Below are positions 1 through 6,432 of a stretch of DNA of 9,951 nucleotides, piece by piece; the stretch's first letter is position 1, and every line of letters starts with the position of its first letter. The position numbers were made by a program, and so were the translations under genes. Location: assembly GCA_034189695.1 (NCBI GenBank), contig JAXHUA010000125.1, positions 1 to 9,951 on the forward strand. Reading direction: 5' to 3'. The DNA comes from JAXHUA01 sp034189695 (lineage in GTDB: Bacteria > Chloroflexota > Dehalococcoidia > E44-bin15). Below the pieces are notes generated by a model. It did no database searches. It was given only the letters and a program-made list of their open reading frames with translations, and was not told the DNA's origin.

Positions 1-336
1 CTCGTTCTGGCCTACATCTCATCTCCGTGGCACATTATTCCCTTCCTGATTGCCTACGCTCCCGCGTACGGAGGGCCGATACCGCTGCGGCCGGCGATAA
101 TCGGTGAGTACTTCGGCAGGAAGTCCTTCGGCGCCATCCAGGGCCTGATGATGACCATCACCGTTATCGGAGGGATTATCGGCCCCGTCTTCGCCGGGTG
201 GATAGTCGATATCACCGGGACCTACCGTCTGGCATTCCTTATTCTCGCCTTCACCAGCCTGGCGGCGATACCGGTCATCCTGGCGGCGAAGCGGCCAACT
301 CTGGAGAGGGACGGACAGCCCACGGCGGGGCAATAG
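1..336 (+). CDS. MFS transporter, C-terminal fragment (5' end outside window)
   Basis: The frame is open from base 1 to a TAG at 334-336, giving 111 residues of the C-terminal part of a polytopic membrane protein. It shows hydrophobic segments alternating with short polar loops. A GEYFGRKSFGAIQG loop resembles the conserved cytoplasmic loops of the major facilitator superfamily. A glycine-rich helix (VIGGIIGPVFAGWIVD), a TGTYRLAF loop and a last helix (LILAFTSLAAIPVILAA) follow, then a short basic polar tail. This pattern fits helices 9-12 of a monocarboxylate or oxalate/formate-antiporter-like MFS carrier in the inner membrane; the substrate cannot be read from this fragment. An internal ATG pair at 148-153 is not a start, because the coding frame continues upstream. 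It converges on the Nudix gene with a 76-bp gap. Family call is secure, subfamily is inference. Confidence 0.85.
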   Translation, partial: LVLAYISSPWHIIPFLIAYAPAYGGPIPLRPAIIGEYFGRKSFGAIQGLMMTITVIGGIIGPVFAGWIVDITGTYRLAFLILAFTSLAAIPVILAAKRPTLERDGQPTAGQ

Positions 337-400
337 CGACTGGATGGCAGCCTGATACATCGGCACCGTGGTGGGAGAGCCGGAGGCGCCAGTCCAGCGA

Positions 401-422
401 GGGCGATCGAGACTAGTCGCCC
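401..422. other. Short GC-rich inverted repeat between convergent genes
   Basis: GGGCGA at 401-406 pairs perfectly with TCGCCC at 417-422 around a 10-nt loop, and the structure spans the Nudix stop codon at 413-415. It lies where the MFS and Nudix genes converge, so a bidirectional termination role is conceivable. No T-run follows on either strand, so it is not a canonical intrinsic terminator. Confidence 0.25.
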
Positions 423-1018
423 GGGTCCTTGAAGACGAGGTCGAGGAACTGTCGCAGGATCCTCGCGGTTGCGCCCCAGATAACCTTGCCCCCGTAGTCG
501 AAGAAGCTCCCGAGGTAGGCAAGACCGTCGAAGTACTGCAGCTTCTCGTAGTAGCTGTCCTCGTCCAGCAGAGCGGCCACCGGTATCTCGATAATCTCCT
601 CGACTTCGTCGGGGCTTGGCTCGAATTCGTAGGGGTGCGGGATGACGCCCACGTATGGCGTGATGAGGAAGTTGCTGCTGGCGGTGCACATTCGGTCAAG
701 CTCGCCCAGCACCTCAACGGTCTCGGGGCGAAGGCCGATCTCCTCAAAGGCCTCCCTCAGCGCGGTGTCAAGGGGAGTGCCGTCCTCTTCGTGACACCGG
801 CCTCCGGGGAAACATATCTGGCCTTTGTGGTGCTGCATGGTGTCCGGCCGCTTGGTGAACACAATGTAGTACTCCCCGTCCTTCTCGTACAACGGCAGCA
901 GGACGGCGGCCGGGGCATGCTCGATGTCGCGGAAGGTGTAGGAGTGCTTCTCCCTCTCGGCGAGGATTCGGCTGATTCGCTGCTTCAGCTCTTGCGTGCG
1001 GTCTTCCTTCTCGCTCAT
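413..1018 (-). CDS. Nudix hydrolase, NudL/CoA-diphosphatase type
   Basis: A 201-residue protein with a complete Nudix fold core. Nudix enzymes hydrolyse a nucleoside diphosphate linked to another moiety; this subgroup typically cleaves CoA to 3',5'-ADP and phosphopantetheine. Residues 54-74 read FTKRPDTMQHHKGQICFPGG, matching the UPF0035 pattern (TKR, H-x-GQ, FPGGR) that precedes the Nudix box in CoA diphosphatases. The box follows with RE at 88-89 and EE at 92-93 before GL at 95-96; these acidic residues coordinate Mg2+. The box has one extra residue before RE compared with MutT, as is usual in this subgroup. ATG at 1018 is the start; the Shine-Dalgarno is weak. It lies 57 bp downstream of the acyl-CoA synthetase gene and is last in a coaE-synthetase-Nudix group, which supports CoA or acyl-CoA as substrate. 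The exact substrate is inference. Confidence 0.85.
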   Translation of the reverse strand: MSEKEDRTQELKQRISRILAEREKHSYTFRDIEHAPAAVLLPLYEKDGEYYIVFTKRPDTMQHHKGQICFPGGRCHEEDGTPLDTALREAFEEIGLRPETVEVLGELDRMCTASSNFLITPYVGVIPHPYEFEPSPDEVEEIIEIPVAALLDEDSYYEKLQYFDGLAYLGSFFDYGGKVIWGATARILRQFLDLVFKDPGD

Positions 1019-1075
1019 CTCTCAGTCTCGAAGGCTGTGTCCGCTTCGTGTGCCGGGTGCCCGGCGAGGCCGGGA

Positions 1076-2449
1076 CTAGCCGTCGTGGCTGTTGGCGTAG
1101 TCGTGGTACTGCTTCAGCCTGGCCAGGGTCCTCACCGCGCGGTCCACGCTGGGGAACGCCGCCATCTCCCCTTTCTCCTCCGCCTTGGCTATCAGCTCCT
1201 CCATGCGGCTGCCGTACAGCCAGCAGAGGATGGGCTTGCCGCAGTCATTGGCACGCCGGAACATGTCTGGCGCACCGAAAACAAACGCGGCGTGAGCCAC
1301 CAGGATTATACCGTGAACGGCGTCGTCTGCCAAAAAAGCGTCCGCGATGGTGTAGCATACCTCGTCGAGCCGCCGCCGCTGGATCATGATCGCCGGCCAT
1401 ATGTCGGCCGGGTTCCCCAGAGCCTGCCACGGTGGGGCGAGTGGGGCTATTCTGTCCAGCGTATCTGGGTGCAGCGTGGCCAGCCGCAGACCGTACTTCT
1501 CGGCGGCATCGATGGCCATGATGCCCGCGCCGCCGGCGACGGTGATGACCGCGACGCCGCTGCCGGTCATCGCCGGCACGCGCAAGTAGGCCCTGGTGAA
1601 GTCCTCGAACTCGTCGATGTCGTCCACCCGCATCACCCCGCTCTGTCGGAAGGCGGCCTCGTACACCTGGTCGCTGCCGGCCAGGGTGCCGGTGTGAGAT
1701 TGCATCGCCTCCGCCGATTGCTCGCTCCTGCCCGTCTTCAGGGCCAGTATCGGCTTCCTCCGCGAGACACGCCTGGCCACCTCCATGAACCTGGCCCCGT
1801 TGGGCAACCCTTCTACGTGGAGGAACACTACCTTCACCTGCGGGTCGTGCTCGAAGTACTCCAGGCCGTCGGCGAAATCGATGTCAGAGGCATTCCCCAG
1901 GTCTATGCCCTTCCCCAGCATGGCGAACCCTGGTATGCCGGCAATGAACACCCCGGTCTGACACATGAACCCTATGGGCACCTGCTTCATCTCCACCGGC
2001 GTGAAGGCCGAGGTGAAGCTGGTGAAGGCGTTGCACGTGCCGAAGGTGTTCGGCCCCATGATTCGGGCGCCGCCCTCTCTGGCCATGCGCACCAGTTCGG
2101 ACTGCATTCTCGCGCCTTCCTCATTGGCGTCGGCGAAACCCTGGGTGACGATGGTGATTGCACGTATTCCCTTCTCGATGCATTGCCTGACGACTCCGCG
2201 GACCTCGGAGCGGGGGGTCGAGACGACCGCCAGGTCGACGCGCTCGGGGACGTCCTTCACGCTGCGGTAGCACTTCCTGCCGAGTATCTCCTCGGCGTTC
2301 GGGTTCACCGGGTAGACACGTCCGGTGTAGCCAGCGTTGAGCAGGTTCTCGAGGATGTTCCACGCGACAAGGCCGGTGCGTCGCGGGACGCCTACGAGGG
2401 CCACTGACCTGGGCTCCATGAAGAGCTTCACTTGCTCTACGGTGTTCAA
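1076..2449 (-). CDS. ADP-forming acyl-CoA (acetyl-CoA) synthetase, alpha subunit
   Basis: Predicted to interconvert acyl-CoA, ADP and phosphate with acid, CoA and ATP, together with an ATP-grasp beta subunit. The 457 residues begin with a CoA-binding Rossmann domain (EPRSVALVGVPRRTG near 12-26, then VYPVNPNAEEILG). Next comes a succinyl-CoA-ligase-like domain (GPNTFGTCN near 132-140, CQTGVFIAG). SHTGTLAGSD near 251-260 holds His252, the expected phosphohistidine, and a third domain contains LGNPAD near 344-349. This is the length of separately encoded archaeal-type alpha subunits; the beta domain is absent here. The reading frame stays open up to 2668 but that extension lies inside coaE. TTG at 2449 is preferred: AGAGAAGAGG sits 6 nt upstream (2456-2465), and the TTG overlaps the coaE TGA as TTGA. 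ATG at 2419 (447 residues) is the alternative. Acyl specificity is unknown. Confidence 0.85.
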   Translation of the reverse strand: MNTVEQVKLFMEPRSVALVGVPRRTGLVAWNILENLLNAGYTGRVYPVNPNAEEILGRKCYRSVKDVPERVDLAVVSTPRSEVRGVVRQCIEKGIRAITIVTQGFADANEEGARMQSELVRMAREGGARIMGPNTFGTCNAFTSFTSAFTPVEMKQVPIGFMCQTGVFIAGIPGFAMLGKGIDLGNASDIDFADGLEYFEHDPQVKVVFLHVEGLPNGARFMEVARRVSRRKPILALKTGRSEQSAEAMQSHTGTLAGSDQVYEAAFRQSGVMRVDDIDEFEDFTRAYLRVPAMTGSGVAVITVAGGAGIMAIDAAEKYGLRLATLHPDTLDRIAPLAPPWQALGNPADIWPAIMIQRRRLDEVCYTIADAFLADDAVHGIILVAHAAFVFGAPDMFRRANDCGKPILCWLYGSRMEELIAKAEEKGEMAAFPSVDRAVRTLARLKQYHDYANSHDG

Positions 2450-3054
2450 GCCCGGCCTCTTCTCTGTTGAAGCGCCCGCCACAGTTCGTCCACCGTTGTC
2501 CTGACTTCGCTCAGGTCGCAATCGGTGTTTATCACCACGTCGGCGTACCTGGCCCGCTCCTCGGAGGAGAGCTGGGCCCGGATGCGCGCCCTCGCCTGTT
2601 CCTCGCTCAGCCCCGTCCGGTTCTGAAGGCGCTCCAGCACCGTGTCCTCCGGCGCGGCGGTGACCCACACCTCATCGACGATTCCCGTCCATCGCGCCTC
2701 CACCAGAAGCGCGGCCTCGAGCACCACGATGTCCACCCCGTGCCTTCTGAGGTCATCCAGCGCAGCCATTACCAGCCGGCCTATCTCGGGGTGCACGATA
2801 CGGTTCAGGCGGGCGAGGGCTTCCGGGTCGTTGAACACGATGTCACCCAGCTTCTGGCGGTCGATCTCGCCGTTCTCCTTCAGTACACCGTCGCCAAAGG
2901 CGTCAACCACCTTCCGCCAGGTCGCCGTGTGGGGCATATATGCCTCGTGGCCCATCTTGTCGGCGTCGATGTGGCCGGCGCCCCTGTCCACGAGCATCTG
3001 GGCCACGGTGCTCTTGCCGGTGAGGATCCCACCGGTCAGTCCTATGATGAACAT
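2446..3054 (-). CDS. coaE: Dephospho-CoA kinase
   Basis: Catalyses the last step of CoA biosynthesis, ATP-dependent 3'-phosphorylation of dephospho-CoA, in the cytoplasm. The 202 residues match the usual family length. The N-terminus MFIIGLTGGILTGKST carries a P-loop with G8, G13, K14 and S15; families usually read GGIGSGKS, so I10-L11-T12 is a variant. D30-A-D32 fits the conserved DAD motif. RIVHPEI near 85-91 is the family HP motif, and LEAALLVE near 111-118 replaces the usual PLLFE. NRTGLSEEQARARI near 145-158 is the lid and C-terminal helix region (family NR...S.EEA..R). ATG at 3054 is the only good start. It is first of three minus-strand genes; its TGA overlaps the TTG of the synthetase by 4 bp, implying translational coupling. 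No convincing minus-strand promoter was seen upstream. Confidence 0.93.
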   Translation of the reverse strand: MFIIGLTGGILTGKSTVAQMLVDRGAGHIDADKMGHEAYMPHTATWRKVVDAFGDGVLKENGEIDRQKLGDIVFNDPEALARLNRIVHPEIGRLVMAALDDLRRHGVDIVVLEAALLVEARWTGIVDEVWVTAAPEDTVLERLQNRTGLSEEQARARIRAQLSSEERARYADVVINTDCDLSEVRTTVDELWRALQQRRGRA

Positions 3055-3270
3055 GCGTCGCTGCGTTTCTCTGTCTCGATGTCCGTGGGTCTGAGGCCGG
3101 CGCTATCGATGGCTCCCGTCGCGGCCTGGAGAAGCGGCGCCGCGTGACTCGCGCCGGGGCTACTGGTGCACTCCATCCCAGCCATGTCCGACCCCGTCCC
3201 TGGCAGACCAGTCTATCAACGCGCACGGAGGGCGTCAAGCGACGCGCGGATGCGCCGACCCCTCTTCTGT

Positions 3271-3343
3271 CATTGCGAGGCCTGTCCCGAGCGCAGTGAG
3301 GGGCCTGTCCCGAGGGCAGCGAGGGACACAGCCGAAGCAATCT
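3271..3343. repeat. REP-like palindromic intergenic repeat, type A
   Basis: Terminal ATTGC (3272-3276) and GCAAT (3337-3341) form inverted ends. Inside are two copies of a 22-nt unit beginning CCTGTCCCGAG at 3281 and 3304 that differ at two positions. The second copy forms a hairpin, TGTCCC (3306-3311) with GGGACA (3323-3328). In one frame it translates as CHCEACPERSEG, a peptide I recognise as a frequent artefact of such repeats in Dehalococcoidia and other MAGs. It lies between divergent genes, where such elements usually sit. Function unknown. Confidence 0.75.
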
Positions 3344-3436
3344 CAGGGGGGGCTGGCGCGCCGCCATCCTCTCCCGCGCCAGCCTCGGGGGCAGGCGCGG
3401 GCGAAGGCCGGAGGGGGGTGGGTTGCGCGCGCCGTT

Positions 3437-3464
3437 TTGCCACGTATACTACATGTGTTAGAAT
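3437..3464 (+). promoter_or_regulatory. Promoter of the amrS operon
   Basis: TTGCCA (3437-3442) and TAGAAT (3459-3464) are separated by 16 bp, a good sigma-70-like pair. A second -10-like TATACT lies at 3445-3450 with a weak TTGCGC 16 bp upstream (3423-3428). The downstream pair predicts a start near 3470, leaving a leader barely longer than the Shine-Dalgarno. Confidence 0.55.
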
Positions 3465-3470
3465 ACCGAA

Positions 3471-3478
3471 AAGGAGGG
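3471..3478 (+). promoter_or_regulatory. Strong Shine-Dalgarno deciding the amrS start
   Basis: AAGGAGGG ends 5 nt before ATG 3484. It is the strongest ribosome binding site in the window and argues against any upstream in-frame start. Confidence 0.8.
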
Positions 3479-3483
3479 AGCGC

Positions 3484-4509
3484 ATGCAGGAGGCCTTGCT
3501 CTACGAGAAGCTGGCGGGCTCCTGGGTCAGATGCAACACCTGCCAGTGGCGCTGCAAGATAGGCCCGGGCAAGGTGGGCGTGTGTCGCGTATACCGCAAC
3601 ACGGATGGCGTCCTCTACAACTTGACCTACTCCGAGATCTCGGGGATACACCTGGACCCGATCGAGAAGAAGCCCCTTTTCCATTTCCATCCCGGCACCT
3701 TCGTGTTCTCGCTGGGCACGTGGGGGTGCAATTTCCACTGCCGGCATTGCCAGAACTGGCAGATATCGTGCATCATTCCGCCGTTCCTCGAGAAGGGCTC
3801 GCGGCAGCTCCCGCCGCAACTGGCGGTGCAATCGGCGCTGGAGGTCGAGGCCAAGGGCATCGCCTGGACCTACAACGAGCCCACGGTGTGGTTTGAGTAC
3901 ACCCTGGACACGGCCAGGTTGGCCAAGGAGAACGGCCTGTACACCGTCTACGTAACCAACGGCTACATGACGCCGGAGGCGCTTGACGCCATCGGCCCCT
4001 ACATGGACGCCTTCAGCCTGGACGTGAAGGGCTTCAGCGACCGCTTCTACCGCGACCTGGCGAAGGTCTCCAACTGGCGCGGGATACTGGAGGTGGCCGA
4101 GAGGGCCAAAGAGAAGTGGGATATACATGTGGAGGTGGTCACCAATATCATCCCCACCATGAACGATGACGACGAGCAACTGGAGGGCATCGCCGCCTGG
4201 ATCAAGGACCGGCTGGGCGAGCTGACCCCGTGGCATGTAACGCGGTTCAATCCGGTCCATGAGATGCTTCACCTGCCGTCCACCCCCGTTTCCACCCTTG
4301 AGCACGCCTGCGACATCGGCAAGAAGGCCGGCCTGCGCTTCGTCTACATGGGGAACGTGCCCGGCCACAAGGCGGAAAACACCGTCTGCTACAACTGTGG
4401 CGAGACGAATGTATCCAGGATCGGTTTCAGCACCGAGGTAATGGGTGTCAAGGGCTCCGCCTGTCGCCACTGCGGCGCCGACCTCAATATCAGGGCTGGG
4501 AGGGTGTGA
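3484..4509 (+). CDS. amrS: AmmeMemoRadiSam system radical SAM enzyme
   Basis: A 341-residue radical SAM protein related to pyruvate formate-lyase activating enzymes. It should use a [4Fe-4S] cluster and S-adenosylmethionine to make a 5'-deoxyadenosyl radical; the substrate is unknown. Four cysteines near the N-terminus (C17, C20, C24, C34; CNTCQWRC, GVC) resemble a metal-binding knuckle. TWGCNFHCRHCQNW holds the CxxxCxxC cluster motif at C82, C86 and C89. Further family landmarks are TYNEPT near 129-134, TNGYMTPEAL near 158-167, SLDVKGF near 178-184 and TNIIPTMND near 220-228. Two CxxC pairs at the C-terminus (C302/C305, C327/C330) look like a zinc ribbon. ATG 3484 is chosen for its strong Shine-Dalgarno. 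Its stop overlaps the amrB start as TGATG, and amrA follows, the standard three-gene context that makes the call firm. Confidence 0.95.
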   Translation: MQEALLYEKLAGSWVRCNTCQWRCKIGPGKVGVCRVYRNTDGVLYNLTYSEISGIHLDPIEKKPLFHFHPGTFVFSLGTWGCNFHCRHCQNWQISCIIPPFLEKGSRQLPPQLAVQSALEVEAKGIAWTYNEPTVWFEYTLDTARLAKENGLYTVYVTNGYMTPEALDAIGPYMDAFSLDVKGFSDRFYRDLAKVSNWRGILEVAERAKEKWDIHVEVVTNIIPTMNDDDEQLEGIAAWIKDRLGELTPWHVTRFNPVHEMLHLPSTPVSTLEHACDIGKKAGLRFVYMGNVPGHKAENTVCYNCGETNVSRIGFSTEVMGVKGSACRHCGADLNIRAGRV

Positions 4510-5330
4510 TGATGGTCAGGAATCCGGTCGTGGCGGGGCAGTTCTACCCGGGCACGCCGGCCACCCTGGAGAGCCAGATCGAGAGCTTTATCGACCGCCA
4601 GGCGCCGAAAGCGGACGTGGTCGGCCTGGTGTCGCCACACGCGGGGTACATGTACTCCGGGCCGGTTGCCGGCGCCACCATCTCCAGGGTCTCCTTCAAG
4701 GACACCTTCGTCATCATGGGGCCGAACCATACCGGCCTGGGTGAGCGGTTCAGCATCATGACCGAGGGGGCGTGGCGAACGCCGCTCGGCGACGTTGACA
4801 TCGATACCGAGCTGGCGCGGCGGATTCTGGCGGCATCGCCTCACCTGGTGGATGATGACCTGGCCCACTTGCAGGAGCACTCCATCGAGGTGCAGTTGCC
4901 TTTCCTCCAGTACTTCAAGAGCGACGTCAGGATCGTGCCCATCGTCGTCGGGCCGGTCGACGGTCCCGCCTGCAAGCAGATCGGGCACGCCATCGCCGCC
5001 GCGATACGGGACCTGGGCCGCGAGGCCGTAGTCATGGCCAGCAGCGACATGACCCACTACGAGCCGCAGGAATCGGCCAACCGCAAGGACAACCAGGCGA
5101 TACAGGCTGTTCTGGAGCTGAACGAGGACGAGCTGCTCAAGCGCGTCCACGAGCTGCGCATCACCATGTGCGGCTACGCGCCGGCGGTCAGCCTCATATC
5201 GGCGTGCAAGGAGCTGGGTGCCCGCAAGGCGGAACTCGTTATGTACCAGACCAGCGGAGATATAACCGGCGACTACGGCAGCGTAGTTGGCTACGCTGGC
5301 ATCATCATAACGCGGGGGTCAGGGGGGTGA
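4509..5330 (+). CDS. amrB: AmmeMemoRadiSam system protein B (Memo family)
   Basis: A 273-residue bacterial homologue of eukaryotic MEMO1, related in fold to LigB-type extradiol dioxygenases and thought to bind a metal. It opens VRNPVVAGQFYPG. The metal-site residues expected by comparison with MEMO1 are present: H44 in SPHAGYMYSGP, H74 in GPNHTG, and C221 in TMCGYAP. EHSIEVQLPFLQ near 123-134 and SSDMTHY near 178-184 are further family blocks. GTG 4506, ATG 4509 and ATG 4512 are all in frame behind GGGAGGG (4498-4504). ATG 4509 was chosen because it overlaps the amrS TGA by one base, but 4512 is about as likely. It is translationally coupled to amrS and 4 bp ahead of amrA. The reaction of this protein in bacteria is not established to my knowledge. 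Confidence 0.95.
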   Translation: MMVRNPVVAGQFYPGTPATLESQIESFIDRQAPKADVVGLVSPHAGYMYSGPVAGATISRVSFKDTFVIMGPNHTGLGERFSIMTEGAWRTPLGDVDIDTELARRILAASPHLVDDDLAHLQEHSIEVQLPFLQYFKSDVRIVPIVVGPVDGPACKQIGHAIAAAIRDLGREAVVMASSDMTHYEPQESANRKDNQAIQAVLELNEDELLKRVHELRITMCGYAPAVSLISACKELGARKAELVMYQTSGDITGDYGSVVGYAGIIITRGSGG

Positions 5331-5334
5331 GGAC

Positions 5335-5841
5335 ATGCACCCGTTGGCGGCCTTGGCCAGGGAGACAGTTGAGAGCTACGTTCGAGACGGGCAGCTTCCC
5401 CAGCCGCCGGCAGAGCTGACGCCCGAGATGGACGAGCGCGCCGGCGTCTTCGTTTCCCTCAAGAAGGGTGGTGTGCTGCGGGGCTGCATCGGTACCTTTG
5501 AGCCCACCAGGCTCAACGTGGCCGAGGAGGTCATCGCCAACGCCGTGAGCTCGGCCACTCGCGACCCGCGCTTCTTCCCCGTGACGTCCGACGAGCTGGG
5601 CGAGCTGGAGTACAGCGTCGACGTCCTCACCGAGCCCGAGCCGGTGGACGGCCCGGACGACCTCGACCCGATGCGGTACGGCGTCATCGTCGAGAGCGGC
5701 TGGCGCAAGGGGCTGCTCCTGCCCGACCTCGAGGGGGTGGAAACCGTCGAGCAGCAGATCGAGATCTGCCGCGCCAAGGCCGCCATCGCCCCGGATGAGC
5801 CGGTCAATCTCTACCGCTTCGAGGTCAAGAGGTACAGGTAG
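5335..5841 (+). CDS. amrA: AmmeMemoRadiSam system protein A (AMMECR1 family)
   Basis: A 168-residue AMMECR1-domain protein. The hallmark LRGCIG is present as VLRGCIGTFEP at residues 47-57, with C51 as its conserved cysteine. It is followed by NAVSSATRDPRFFPVTSDELGELEYSVDVL, the typical second conserved block. The C-terminus holds GVIVESGWRKGLLLPDLEGV and a terminal NLYRFEVKRY, both characteristic. The length is close to a free-standing single-domain family member. ATG 5335 lies 4 bp after the amrB stop; the G-rich 5321-5333 stretch, including GAGGA, supplies the ribosome binding site. Its function is unknown in bacteria; fixed co-occurrence with amrB and amrS implies a joint role, presumably radical-based modification of a small molecule or protein, which is inference. 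Confidence 0.95.
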   Translation: MHPLAALARETVESYVRDGQLPQPPAELTPEMDERAGVFVSLKKGGVLRGCIGTFEPTRLNVAEEVIANAVSSATRDPRFFPVTSDELGELEYSVDVLTEPEPVDGPDDLDPMRYGVIVESGWRKGLLLPDLEGVETVEQQIEICRAKAAIAPDEPVNLYRFEVKRYR

Positions 5842-5852
5842 CAGGTCAGGAG

Positions 5853-6386
5853 ATGTTACGTCCTCTCGCACGATGGCTTCGCACGTGGGGCGCCTTGGTG
5901 GTCGCGGTTGCCGCCTTGGGCATATCGGTCTACGTGGCCTGCGCTGAGCAGATACACTTCACCCAGCTTACTCTGCCACACACGCGTCACGACGAGGTCA
6001 GGGACCGCCTCTATCGCTTGGACGAAAGGATAGAGCGGGCAGAACGCTGCGTACAGGCTGCGCAGAGCATGGGCGAAGGGACAGCCGACTCGACGCGTGC
6101 TCTGCAAGTCGCTATCGACCTGCGCTGGCAGGCGGAGGCCTTTTGGGATGACGCTCGGTACGACGAGGCGGAGACGGCCATCGAAGATGCGTATGACGCA
6201 CTTGAGGTGATACCCTCAGTGGCGGTGTTTCCCATGTACTGGTGGCTCGTGTCTGTAGTCTTAGCCCTCGTCCTCGTCTCGTCACTGTCAGTGGTCGCTG
6301 GCTTCTTCTGGAAACGCCGGCGGGTCGAGGGCGACCGTAAGCAGGGTGACGGCGAGGCGGGTGGCGGTGGCGGTGGCGGTGTATGA
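5853..6386 (+). CDS. Unrecognised two-TM membrane protein, fourth gene of the amr operon
   Basis: No family is recognised for these 177 residues. An arginine-rich start (R3, R7, R10) precedes a membrane helix at about 12-30. A polar, strongly alpha-helical segment follows at about 45-118, rich in Ala, Glu, Asp and Arg with heptad-like spacing (RLYRLDERIERAERCVQAAQ). A second membrane helix lies at about 126-152, then KRRR at 154-157. Positive-inside reasoning puts both ends in the cytoplasm and the helical part outside. The tail is low-complexity glycine, encoded by a GGTGGC repeat. ATG 5853 starts 11 bp after amrA with AGGAG directly abutting the ATG, an unusually short spacing. The position suggests co-transcription with amrSBA; whether it works with them is unknown. 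TPR-like or sensor-type helical domains are possible alternatives. Confidence 0.65.
   Translation: MLRPLARWLRTWGALVVAVAALGISVYVACAEQIHFTQLTLPHTRHDEVRDRLYRLDERIERAERCVQAAQSMGEGTADSTRALQVAIDLRWQAEAFWDDARYDEAETAIEDAYDALEVIPSVAVFPMYWWLVSVVLALVLVSSLSVVAGFFWKRRRVEGDRKQGDGEAGGGGGGGV
6360..6381 (+). repeat. GGTGGC hexamer tandem repeat
   Basis: Three full copies and a partial fourth of GGTGGC encode the polyglycine tail of the two-TM protein just before its stop. In-frame copy-number slippage would change only the tail length. Confidence 0.8.
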
Positions 6387-6412
6387 CCATTCAGTGCGGG
6401 GGATCGAAGACG

Positions 6413-6424
6413 GCAGGTTCCTGC
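6413..6424. other. GCAGG-TT-CCTGC quasi-palindrome
   Basis: A 5-bp perfect inverted repeat with a 2-nt loop, 9 bp upstream of the toxin-antitoxin -35 box. It could be a weak 3' hairpin of the upstream operon or an extra operator; no T-run follows. Confidence 0.25.
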
Positions 6425-6432
6425 AGCAACCG

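Larger units (their letters stand above)
3055..3483. other. Divergent intergenic region without a gene
   Basis: These 429 bp separate coaE (minus) from amrS (plus). They hold a REP-like repeat (3271-3343), a GC-rich stretch with a seven-base G run just after it, and the amrS promoter and ribosome binding site at the right end. The plus frame is open across it from 3166, but the translation includes the repeat (CHCEACPERSEGP), and the amrS family starts at 3484, so I read no protein here. Confidence 0.7.

Noticed and set aside
338..394. GACTGG / CCAGTC inverted repeat after the MFS gene as a terminator
   Set aside because: Only 6 bp with a 45-nt loop and no T-run; not credible as an intrinsic terminator.
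368..2407. 679-codon plus-strand open frame across the Nudix and synthetase genes
   Set aside because: It lies entirely antisense to two genes with clear conserved motifs. Its translation is Val/Leu/Arg/His-rich with no recognisable domain, typical of shadow frames in GC-rich DNA.
2450..2668. N-terminal extension of the acyl-CoA synthetase to 530 residues
   Set aside because: It would lie inside coaE in another frame, and the residues are low-complexity Gly/Arg/Ala with no similarity to CoA-binding domains. TTG 2449 has a Shine-Dalgarno.
3271..3343. CRISPR-like array
   Set aside because: Only two adjacent 22-nt units with no unique spacers and no cas genes; this is a REP-like duplication.
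3166..3483. 106-residue N-terminal extension of the radical SAM frame
   Set aside because: It contains the REP-like repeat, while the family's N-terminal Cys motif begins shortly after ATG 3484, which has its own strong Shine-Dalgarno and promoter.
3343..4470. 375-codon minus-strand open frame opposite amrS
   Set aside because: Antisense to a clear radical SAM gene, with no recognisable motifs and no supporting start signals.
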